The notes under the pieces: generated by a model
Database searches by the model: none
The model's input: the letters and a program-made list of their open reading frames with translations, nothing else
Told to the model about the DNA's origin: nothing
Origin: Branchiostoma floridae
Taxonomy: Eukaryota; Chordata; Leptocardii; Amphioxiformes; Branchiostomatidae
Length of the DNA stretch: 64,000 bases
Assembly: GCF_000003815.2 (NCBI RefSeq)
Contig: NC_049985.1
Coordinates: 7,874,066-7,938,065 of the forward strand
Direction: 5' to 3'
Made by a program: the position numbers and the translations under genes
Shown here: piece after piece, positions 12,501 through 24,500 of the stretch
Layout: each line of letters opens with the position of its first letter
Numbering within the stretch: position 1 is the stretch's first letter

Positions 12501-15500
12501 CAAATATAAAATGGCGGGCAAACATGACACGGGAGCCGACTCGACTACAGAGGCGGGCCAGCATGCGACGAGTTTCCAGACGAAGACATGCACAAGAAAT
12601 GTCCTTCTCGTGGCCGCTGTGGCGTTGGTGGTCGGAGTGGTCATGATCACGGTACCTGCTGTCTTGCTGACGAGGGAGGAAAGTCAGGAGGATTCTCGGT
12701 ACGTTCTTAAACATGGGCCAATCTCATACCTGGTCTAACTTTAATTTGAGGACTGTAAATAAACAGTCTAACAACTACCTCAACGGAGTTTGAAGCCTCG
12801 CATGTGCCCTTCACTACTCGAAAGGACACGTAAAGCATTCGTAAAGCATACGTAAAAAACTTTCATTAGAAAAGTCAACTTGTGTGCATGCTGTAAGTCA
12901 TGGTCCAAGATTTGGGTCTTTGAAGCGCCAATTCTTTCTAAAATCGTGAAGCTGCTGCAGCATCCATTCGCGTAGATATGAACATGCAACCCATATCTTT
13001 CTAACGCCCAGTAACTGATATCTTATAGGGGAACTTTATTGCACGACATGGTGCAATGTATAGTATTAGATCTCGGAATTTGGCGATGTTCTGTGCCGCA
13101 TATGACAGATGCGTCTCTGACATTTACTGCTCTTCTAAATGCATTTATCGGATATAGCCTGCCAAGATTAGACTGTGAGCCAACAGTGGGGTGAGCCTAC
13201 GGTCCTTCAGGGGGTAGTAAACCACGTATGACCTCTGTTCAAGTGCCATGAAAGTTATGATGAATCATAGGATTATGTGGCGAATGCTGACCTGAAGGCA
13301 GAGTTAGGGCAACTCCGTTATAGCTATACTGTTGGGTGTCAATCATGTGAACTCTTCCTCAAAGTGGAAAAAGTACTAGCCAGGCTTACGGCACACTCTT
13401 TGTTTACCCTTGCTCTTATCCCACTCCATCCATCACAAGCTGATACTAGCAGTCCGTCAGACTGTTTTCGAGGACACGAAGAGGATTCTAAAGCCCCACT
13501 TGTAGCTGTGTGAGATATACCGATGTGTAAAGGTATATCTGCATTTGCGCCACTGCGGGGGTGCGGGGTTCGAAAGATACTCAAAGAATTTCAGAGATAA
13601 AGAACGAATTTACTTATTTTTTGTGTACTTTGTCGTCTTCTAAGTCATACTTTTACGTATTACGCATGCAATATCTAATTATACAAAATTGGGGAAAATA
13701 ACACGACAGTGACACAGTGAACGAACCCCGCAGTGACGCAAGCTTGACGCAAGTGCAATGAGAGTGCACCTAAAGCATGACAGATCTCTGACAGGGTGGC
13801 GCGGCGTGCTATCTTAGCCAGACGTCATGGCCTCATCATGAGAGATTATAAATAGATAAAGTGGGACTCGAATGATTGATTTTACAGGAGTTGCTCGCGT
13901 CACTTCATGAAAGCGATTGTTATAGGGTGAAAGAGAGGATGATCAGAGGCTCTCCATCTGCGTAGATGTGACGGTGATATCATCCGTCTCTCTAATCCTG
14001 CCCATGCTTCATCTGTCGACCAGACAAACCCTCTTCTATCCAGGCATCGCCTTAAATCCATGGACGCCCATAGCGCTGACAGGACTAACATAACCGGCGT
14101 ACACCAACAAGGGCGATAGAAGCAAGTTGTCAAGCTTGTAGATCCCCGTTGTAGCCGCAGCTCCATCCCTATCTCGTCTTGCATTATCCCATGGCCCAGT
14201 ACAGCAACAGAAATTATCTGATGGCACAATATCCGCTAAGTAACCTATTTCTAACGCAAACAAGGAAGGTTGTTAGGGTAGCCTGTTGACTGTGTATATC
14301 CTGGATCTGATTTGTAACATTTTCTATGTCCCAAAGACGCCACTATATAAGCAGAGTTTCAAATACCATGTCATGATACCGAAATCAAAATCACCTTGTT
14401 TAGACAACCAACCAACCACATAGCAATCAACTATGCACACTTCGTCGCTGGTAGTACGTGTAATAAGAATTATGAAAAACTGGAGTATAGGCCTGCCAAC
14501 AAAATAAATGTCGTGGTCCCTGCCAACTTTGTAGGAATAGTCTTTCGTCATATGTTTGCAAGTTATCAATAAAAACGTTACTCATCACATGTACAAACGC
14601 AATAAAGTACATTTCATATCCCCATTGGGACCTAAATGAGTATCCTAGAGCTGGGTATGAGTCTACCGTTACAAAAGAGCACTTCGACGGGCAAACAAGT
14701 CTTCAATGGATTTTATGACTCCTGTGTTGAACATATGGCTCTGGTGGTGACAGAAAAGCAATAACAGTCGGGTAGCCGCGAGTGGGACGTCAGGGAAAGC
14801 ACTCACCCCCTGTCAAAAGGGTTTCTTGTCGCACAGAGCATCCCTAGGCCTGTTGGTGGCTGCAGAAGAAGATCTTGAAGGATTCCTTCGACAAGAAGAC
14901 GTCCTTAGGGGGAGTATTTCAGCAGGAGAAACTATATATTACATTACTGGTATATGAAGCGGAAAATGCGCTAGATCACAATCAGACATCTCCCTGTCCT
15001 CAGAGGCGACCCAGGGGATTGAAGAAAGCCGGACCGCTTGTCATGTATCTTCGTCAAGTTGGAATAGGTCGCGTCCTTCCGTAATTGCCCTTCGAGCGTC
15101 CTCCTTGGCGAGACTTAAACCGCAAGGAGGTGTATCGATCCCGCTCCCTGCTGCATATTGAGAGGCGCACTCCCCGTACGACGGGCGGGATCCGGACACA
15201 ACACTTTCAAACGACAGGTGGGACGCCACAAAGCGCACTACCATACGCGGCCGGGGTGGGAAGCCGCACTTTCATACGGCGTGCGCGACGGAACACTTAC
15301 GCAGCCTACACCAGGCCTTCCTACAGGAGTAGGGGTCGTAGATCGGCAAAACAATTCGGGAAATTGGTCGCGCTAAGGTTAATGTTTCCCCTCCGGAGAT
15401 CAGAGGCAGGCCAATTCCTCTGGTAGCAAAACTCCCCTGGCAAATTATTCTCCCTATAACAGTCAGCGTAGTCAGTCTGGTAGAGACTAACACTTACGAA

Positions 15501-18500
15501 AGGCAGGCGGTACCTTACCAGGCACTCCACTGGAACAGGAGTCCGGACTATGGCCGGTGGTAGTGGCCGCGACTCGGACACGTTCGTCATCAAGATTCCC
15601 GAGGAAGAGCGGCTGACGGGCACGGGTGAGGACGCGGCGGAGGAGAGAGGGTCTCCGCTGGGGAGGAAGCTGCGAGAGTACCGACTGCTGGCCGGCGTGG
15701 TGGCGTTCTTGGTGCTGGTGGACGTCATTTCTATCTCCGTACCGATTGTGATCAACACGAGGTGGGAAAGGTGAGGCAATCTGGAACCGAGTAGTTTTGG
15801 GTCAAGAAGGTTTTTGTGCGCATTGTACCTTTTGCGCCGGTATAAGTGCCCTTCATGGTAACACACCTGTCACACCGACTGACTTAACGGGTGTCACACA
15901 CCTTGGTTCTGCATGTCTGATGAACCCTTCTAAGCGCTTTTGAATTCTCAAACAACTCGATTTGAGATTGATGATATGGAAAGTGTAGACTTTTGGTTGT
16001 TTCTGGTTCTCCTCTCTGAGCTGTAACGTTACGTACAAGGTCCTTTGCCAATTTGCACAGCAACCACTCACCGTGTTACATAGTTTAAACAGGGTTTTCC
16101 ATCCATTCAAGGTTGTTTCGTAATGGTTTCACGGAAGGGGAAGGAACGTACTACCAACTCTCATAGTTCAATTTTCTTTCTATCTTTCTTTTCTTTGTCT
16201 ACTTCAAGTTCAAACTCCAGCGTACTGCACATTCCCTTCCCCTACCAGGACTTGGCGAGATGTGCATTATCAAAGTCCACTCTAAAATGCTGGATATGCC
16301 ATTACGGCATGTTTGCGAAGGATATGTATCCATGCATGTGCCTTTGAACGGGTCATTACAATACATTAACACCACCAGAATGGCACTTAGCGCGGCGGTT
16401 TTGTGAGCTAGGCCATTACATTTTCGTTCTCCCGCCATATCGGTGTAGCTCCTAATGATAATCTCATCTTACTTCACCAAGCCATCAGGACAGAGGGTCC
16501 ACATTCGCACGACCTTGAGAGGTAAACCATGTAGCCGCCTTCATGCACACGTCGATTTTAATGCATTTATCAATGTGAAGCTTGAATTGCGCTTCTTTTT
16601 CTTGCCTATTACGACTCCGATATTTGAACCGTGGTCAGCACTTCCAGTTTTAATCGATTTTCAGATGTGAAGTACCAAGTAATGTGTTTAAAGTCTAAGT
16701 CACAAATAAACACATTGAGCCTGTTGAATTTATTGGATTTTGATTTACTTTTTTTACATTTGATAAGTTACACGCTGTGTGTGGCAGCATAACAATTACT
16801 TGGGTCTAAAAGCATTGGCTGTACTTTATACACCAACGAAATAAACGTCCTCTTCGATTACATGCAACATATGTTCCCTAATTTCCGCTGTCTAAATAGT
16901 GCGGAAAAAATTCATATTCCTTATGCAACTAGAAAAATGACGTATTGTTGATTACATCTGCCCATATGTTTACAACTGTCTTAAGAAGCGAGAAGAAGTC
17001 AAACCTGTACATACTAGCATGTAGCCGTCTCTATAGATAGTGGCATATGGTATACCACTTCTTATATCAAATTATGCCTTTCGCTACGACCTGTACTTAG
17101 CTTGTTTTAGCATAAACGTACAATAATGGTCATTCGTTCATTCATTCATTCATTCATTCATTGTTCAATTTCTAGTCACTTGTTTTCAATTCAAAAGAAG
17201 ACGCCTATTTGTGCATGGTTCAATACCCCTCCGGTTATTGAACTTAACCTTGTCTTGATTAATCTTGCCATTTTTCAAAAGTCCTGATCGATGCTCGGCC
17301 CTCCCACAGAGATATTAGGAGCCAGCGACGATGGATCATGAATCATCCGTTGAGAACAACACATATGCTGTATGTGTGCCTTTGCCTGCGTCTGCGCCGT
17401 ACAGCCTGTACAACCGCCCTTAACTTTGACACAACACACCAGCTTCTGTGCATCTGTATAACCGCCCTTCGGCGTAACACACCAGCTTCGCATGCACTCG
17501 GCGCAGTAGCAGGCAGGTGGTTATATGTAACACTGAACAACCACACCCAACCTCTGCACATCTAGCTGCAAGTGTAACGAGTTCCACTGTATGATATGTC
17601 TCGGGGAAAAAACGATCCTGGTGCTCTTCTACTATAAGTTCAATCGATTCGCTATTTATCCTAACCCTGGTCGTTATTTCCATTATAGTATACTAGCATG
17701 GCCGATGAAATACAACCCAAGGCAGACTCAATGGGTTCAGGCTACATAAACTTTGAAATGGTTTTGAAAGTAAGGATGTCTTTTTATCCAATCTTTTCCC
17801 TCTCTGCATTTGGCATTAGTAGCGCTTACTGAAGCAAACCTAGTTACGGAAGTCGATTCCCGGATTCTCTCCCTGTAGGCGAATCTAATTATGTTTGGAT
17901 TATTTAATCGTACTTGAGGTAGCAGGTGTTTCCGAGATGTCTCGGCACTGGGAGCAGGTAGATCTTAATGTTTCAGTTCTATTAAATGTCCGAAAGGTAC
18001 GAAGTCACTGACCAGGTTACAAATGTAGATTCATCTGGGCCAATCTAAGAGCCATTTCACATTCAAGCTGTGCCCCCTTAATGTCTTCTTGAAATGAATT
18101 CTTTTAACCTAATCAGGTTTTTAATTAATTGCGTTGACGTAGCGCACGTCCCGCTAAATGTTCCACAAATAGCTAGACCCAGGAATCCTTTGGCCTCTAT
18201 CCGGCTTCACAGGACGCTGGGAAAATAGTAGAAATTGGCCAAAAAGATAGATACTAATAGATAACACGCCAGAGGAGTTAGCTGGCCGGGGAGTGCAGTT
18301 TTTGACCTCCTATTTTTCCAGTGACCTGTGCAGTCTGGTAGAGGCCAAGAATCTTTGGTGCAAATCATTACAGTTTGGTCGCTAGCAAACTAAGCTGGCT
18401 ACAAGGAGAATGATAATTTTACCAGGGGAGTTTGGCCAAAGAGTATCATTTGTCACGCAGTTCCAAGAGGAAATGTTATCATTCCTTATAATCATTCGTT

Positions 18501-21500
18501 CGATTCACAACCCTTCAGGACGTCCTTGTGGAGGCTAAAAATAATGATTCCATTACTCGGAGCCCTGGTGGTTTAGGATGGTGTTAGGATCTAGGAAGAT
18601 ACTAATTTGTCTTCTTTTGTAGTTTGACTTCTTACGCGTATGATGTGGTCCACTGTTGTTCACGGTACAAGGAGGAAAGACACCAAGTTGTTAGGGGTTG
18701 GTTGCCGCCTACACAGCAGGTTGCCGCCAGTACATGATGATGAATGGTAGAAACTACTAGACACACTTACAATGGTACCCATCCACCGGCATTTGATTTG
18801 CGATCTATTTCGAGCGCCACACGCTTACGTAGACAGACTGTCGGTACACACGGAAATTAGAACACATGGATATGAGTCTACGATGGAGGCACTCTTCAAA
18901 TATTCGTCTTTGGAGAAGAAATTGAGGAAACATTTATTGTATTGGAATTATTTGTCATGTGCATCGTGCGTATCATTAGGTAAACTTTTTTTTGTAGAAA
19001 ATCATTGTGGAAAATGGAGTCACGCACCTGGATCAATGATTCTTACTTTTCTTTACTCTGTGGTATTCTTTACGTATATTTGCTCTTGATGAAGGCAGAA
19101 AGCATAGAAGTTGATTTTAGACATGTGCTCACTTTATGGGAACGACTGGTATATGGCAATTTAATATACGAAGCGCAGCTCCGATGCGTGACCCAATGTT
19201 GCTTTTGTCTTCGATTGGCGTGAAGCTCAACTAAGCCGTAAAAGTTCTACTACCAACCGTCATACTTCATAACTTTCATCCTAGGGATCGGGGGCACATT
19301 CGTAGGATTTTCCTTATACCCCCTGTCACATTATCCACGATCTTCAGGCGTATCGATGGAAGATCGGCCATATTTAAGATCGACAGAGGGTTGTGCGTAT
19401 TTTTCACCTGAAAACCGTCCCTGTCACATATAAGCCATACTCTGTACCGTGTACAATTGTTGTGCAATAAAGTTATTATAAGCGAGGCTCGGGTGATTGC
19501 CGCAGAATCATCGTCCGAGCGATTTTCGCCAAATTAGCAGATGTAAGATTCTATATCACACATTTTACAGCTTACAAGTTGCAAACTGGTAAGTACCGAT
19601 AAGACGCGCAACTTACACGTCGCCCATAGTACTTGGCCATACGTTGTCAGAATACCAGAGCCCTTATCAGTAGCAACCACCCGACGTATTTTTCACACAG
19701 GATGTCTTTTTGTGCCAGCTAGTCGGCGCGGACAAATTTGAGAGAACCTGGCCCATATGTTGGAAAACCATGCACGAATCAGCGCTCCCCCAATAAACGT
19801 CAGTGATCCTAGAAGGTTCCGAAGGAGGCCAGTTCCGAAGTGCATCGCCTAAATCGAACAGCATCAGTGGTAAAATCAGATGAGAAGGTTTGAGTGCGTT
19901 ACCGATAAAACTGTCTGTCAAATTTGGCCCACTCTGATGCGTGGTAGGAAAGACGCCACATACTTTATTGGAGATAATAACATGAGCGTTATGTACAGAT
20001 AGAATAAGATGTCTCACGTCATGGCAAAATGTCTGTAACCCAATTGCACATGTCAACAATCTTTTCATTAAGCACTCATCGGGAACGTTGATAAAGTTAC
20101 CCGGTACGTGCGGCGTTTAACGTTTTACTGTGCCATGCGGATCTATATGGCGAGTTTGGATTAATCGAACCTCGAAGTTGTCTTCGATTCATTTCTATCG
20201 ACATTGCAGGTGGCATCCACTTGAGCAAAGCCTCTAATGACGCCCCACGGGCAAACTAACTTCCCACCAAACTAGAGAGCCGATTCAGAACCTTTTGAAA
20301 TCAACAAGATCGTTGTCATTCCAGGTGATATATTGACAGACAGGACTTGAGATAAGTCACAAGAATCGATAGACGGGCTACCTTATCTCCGGGGAGATAT
20401 TGGAAGATAAGACCGTGTTTGTTTCTGACTTCCCTGGACGACGCCTGGGAGGTACACCGGCCGGGACACAGGCGTGGGGAGCGTTCATTTTAGTTTATTA
20501 CTTCAACAAATCAAACAGCATTTCAGCTTCAGGAGATGCAAGACAGATGATAAAATCAATAGCTTACTCACACACCGATTAATCAACACTTACCCAGTGC
20601 TACGTTTTCAAAGGTCGCAGTCCCTGAAGCAGAGTGCGGAATGATAATGTGAACTCTTTGGTCCTCAGGCAATGAAGAAAGCGTATGTACAAAAATGGAG
20701 GACAACGTGAGCCAATATAAAAGTGTATAAAAAAGTACATGATGCGTCGTGGATAAAATGAAAAGAGGAAGGAAAGCTTACATCAAATTGAATGTAAAAT
20801 GTCTGATATTTTTGCCTTAGCCAATGATCCCAAACTAGGCACCAACTCGCTGTAATTGCAGTGCTGAACGACCGCTGGGGGACATTTGAGCGGTAGCGTG
20901 ATACTGTAACTATTGCTCATGCACTGTACACAAGGGTATAAAGTCAATGACCCAGGCATACCCGGAAGTTAGTTTCCCTATCGACTATTCCATAATGGAC
21001 GGGTGCCAAATGTTTGTTACCAGTTACACTACAGTATCTATTGCTTTGACAATTGAATAAAACATGCAACTGAAATAAATGGTTAGACTCTAGGATCAAG
21101 GACGTTCTTGCTGGTATTGAAGGAAAACAGTTGGCTGAGATAGGAGCATTAGATGTTGACAAACTGTGTCACTCACCCCCAACTAACGAATGGTACATCC
21201 CTCAGCTGCTGAGAATGGAGTTTGACAAGTTTCCCACCCCAATAATCATACGAATGAAAAGTTTGAGTATAGATTTCTGTTCTTTCTGTGCCCTTCAGGA
21301 TGGAGCCGTACCTGAACTTCAGCATCAGCACCACATGGAACAGCACGCCGATCGCACAACCCCTCAACTTCTCCCTGGAGGCAGGGGAGAGGCCTGGGAC
21401 CACCCCCACTGACCCACCCATACCCGGACTCACGGTAGGTACTACCCCCCCCTGACCCACCCATACCCGGACTCACGGTAGGTACCACCCCCACTGACCC

Positions 21501-24500
21501 ACCCTTACCTGAATGTACACCCTCACTGAGCCACCCATACCCGGACTCACGGTACGTACCACCCCCACTGAGCCACCCATACCCGGACTCACGGTACGTA
21601 CTGCCCCCACTGACCCACCCATACCCGGACTCACAGTAAGTACCACCCCCACTGACCCACCCATACCTGGACTCACGGTATGTACATGTACATTCCCACT
21701 GACCCACTCCATAGTTAACAGGTGGTTGACTACTATGTTGTTCACACCTTTCCAAGCACTTGGTAGATGGGCAAGGATCTTGGATCTTCACATATTTCCT
21801 CTATGGAAAATTGTAACACTTCCAGGGAATGGCTTATTTTAATGGCTTCATTACTCACAGGATGTCAGGTGAGGTGACCAATATTCAATGGATGACAGAA
21901 ATGCATATGAGTTATGTTAGTCTTTCTNNNNNNNNNNNNNNNNNNNNNNNNNNNNNNNNNNNNNNNNNNNNNNNNNNNNNNNNNNNNNNNNNNNNNNNNN
22001 NNNNNNNNNNNNNNNNNNNNNNNNNNNTTGAATCTGCATTATAGCATAGGCAAAACTGATGGACTCTATACAGATGATAACTTGCCTCATCGCATATAAT
22101 GTTAGAACTACTGTGTAGGGAAACAAGGAGATGGAGCAATGGTGTGAGGCTTGGAAATGTAACGTGTCATCTTCTTCTCCACATGCTGTAGGTTAACATG
22201 GATCTACCGTTCTTCGGAGTGGACCCAGCGCCAGCCGGACCTGCGGGACAACCTACTGACCAACTGTGGGACTATGAAGGTAGACCCTATCTCATATAGC
22301 GCCAGTTCACCCTTATCCGAGGGTAACCTATATCCGTATAGGGTATTTAGGGATATCAAGCCGATGGACAGTGGTTTCAAACTGCAATATTCGAAAATAC
22401 TGCAATTAGAAACCACTGTCCTTCAAAATCATATCAGTCAATACCCTGTTTAAAAAAACAACGGATATAGGTTACCCACGGATAAAGGTGAATTAGCGTT
22501 AAGTGTTCACTGAGAACTCTGTAGGAACTGGTCCATCCTCCTAGAGTAACCATCCTCCGACATAACCCACCAGCAAGGTTACAGATAATTTGGAAACACT
22601 CTTATCTACAGAGCCAGCTTCTCTGACCTCATTCAATACCCTGCATGCCTGCTGACTGAGGTCATCCCAGTTATCTCTGGACAGCTAGATTTGCTGAGTC
22701 CTATTCCATTTAGGCATTTATCTCAGGAGTGACTCAGTTTATGAAACATACTGGAATAATGGCTGGCACCTAGGCATATAATGAGACACCTTTTATTCCA
22801 AAACCATTCTACAATTTGCACTGATTGGCCCTTAATATCAGTTTATTATGTCATGCCACAAGTATTTGATAAAAGTGGCTTGCAGCTAAAGGAGAGTTGA
22901 AAGCAGCCATGGAAGATAATTAACATCCCCTGTACTTAAAATTTTGTAAGAATATTAAGTGAATTTGAAATCATTTTCTCTGACAGTGTTCGAGATTTTC
23001 TTTCTTGGACCAGAAGACCGGTACCTAGAAGTGGAATTTGGGCCGTAAGTATGGATTGCTTTGTGATACAAACATGTTCAAAATCAATGATTGGATCTTA
23101 CAGACAAAAATCCCCAAACATCATCATAGAAATTATCATAACTTGACTTAAACTATTTCAATTTAAACTAATTTAACAGCAATTTTGCAACAGCGTCTAT
23201 AATACCCTCCATTGTCATCGTATATGGAGAATCCTAATAAATAAATAGATAAATGATTTGCATCTTTATCCAGCACAATTATTCAGTGTTCAACACCAGA
23301 TGCTTTTGATGGATCATTTTAGGGTTATAAGTGGTCAAGGACTTCTTATGCCATAAGGCTAAACACATGTAATAAATCACTGCCATCTCAGTATCGACCA
23401 GTCACATACCATTACTCTTTTCAGATTGATTTACACATTTCTCATGATAGCTAGATGTTTTCATTTGATATTGACCATGTACAGTTATAAGGACCATTTT
23501 TGACTTAATTGTTCTTGGCTTGTCAAAAATACATGACCATAATATCACCACCACTGGCCGTTACGGTGAAAACGTCCTATAATGGGTGAATGGTAGTGAA
23601 AGTACGGTTAAAGTCGGTACTCTGATTGTTCTGAGTCAAAGTCACCCCTTTTATGTTTACTCTGCAAGGGGTTAATTTTGAGCAATTATCACATATTTTG
23701 AGTAGATTATGCAAGGATGGGGTGAAATGCCAAGTGTTTACTTTGCACCAGAACACAATAGAAAATTCACCGTGTTTCACCCCGCTGAAATTAACACCTC
23801 CGGTGAAAGGTGTCATCGTACGGGCGCACGCAACTCCATAGACAAAGAAACATACCATCGGTAGCTCGCCGCCATCTAGCCGGTGCTGGGAGTGTAGAAC
23901 GCCCGCCCAGTTCATCAGCACAAGCTGGGGAAATTTTACCGCTGTTGGTTGATATTAGACCCTATCCTCACTATTAAAAAAATCAATCGAAAACCGTGGT
24001 GACATCGTGGGGAGTTTTGCTACCAGAGTGTTTCTTTTCCCGAAAAATGACGGTAAAACCAGCATGGCATGCATACAACGTCCTTGGGCATACCATACCA
24101 TGAGATTCACCTAACGTTAGCTTCCCATACTGCGTTCGGAAAACACCATGATTTTGAGCAACTTTGGATCATAGTTTGTTTATCATATAAATAAAGAAAA
24201 TGGAAAACTGGTGCAAAATATCAGTCTACACGAAGGAGGTAANNNNNNNNNNNNNNNNNNNNNNNNNNNNNNNNNNNNNNNNNNNNNNNNNNNNNNNNNN
24301 NNNNNNNNNNNNNNNNNNNNNNNNNNNNNNNNNNNNNNNNNNCGGCCCGAATCATCCATGCAGGAAAATCTTCCATAATTCATAGTTTTCAGCATTAGGA
24401 AATATATTCTACGTCTTTTTTAGATCCTCTGAGTAAGTTTTGTTGTTGTTGTTGTCGGGAGCCGTAATTTTCCGTGGCCGTATCTTGACATTCCCAGCTT

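Noticed and set aside
13535-13580. tRNA-like GGGTTCGAAA motif
   Set aside because: No matching acceptor stem, D arm or anticodon arm around it.
13900-14260. Overlapping minus-strand open frames in the intron between first exons B and C
   Set aside because: Low AT content leaves frames open by chance; no family pattern or junctions.
15085-15426. 113-codon Arg-rich plus-strand frame before first exon C
   Set aside because: Arg-rich output is typical of CpG-rich promoter DNA; several frames are open together and no splice link exists.
19667-20068. 133-codon minus-strand open frame
   Set aside because: No recognisable motif, no good splice borders, and base composition like the surrounding intron.
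21246-21842. Open frames on both strands across the 42-bp array with repeated PPIPGL or ESGYGW peptides
   Set aside because: A unit length divisible by three keeps several frames open; only the end of common exon 1 is supported as coding.
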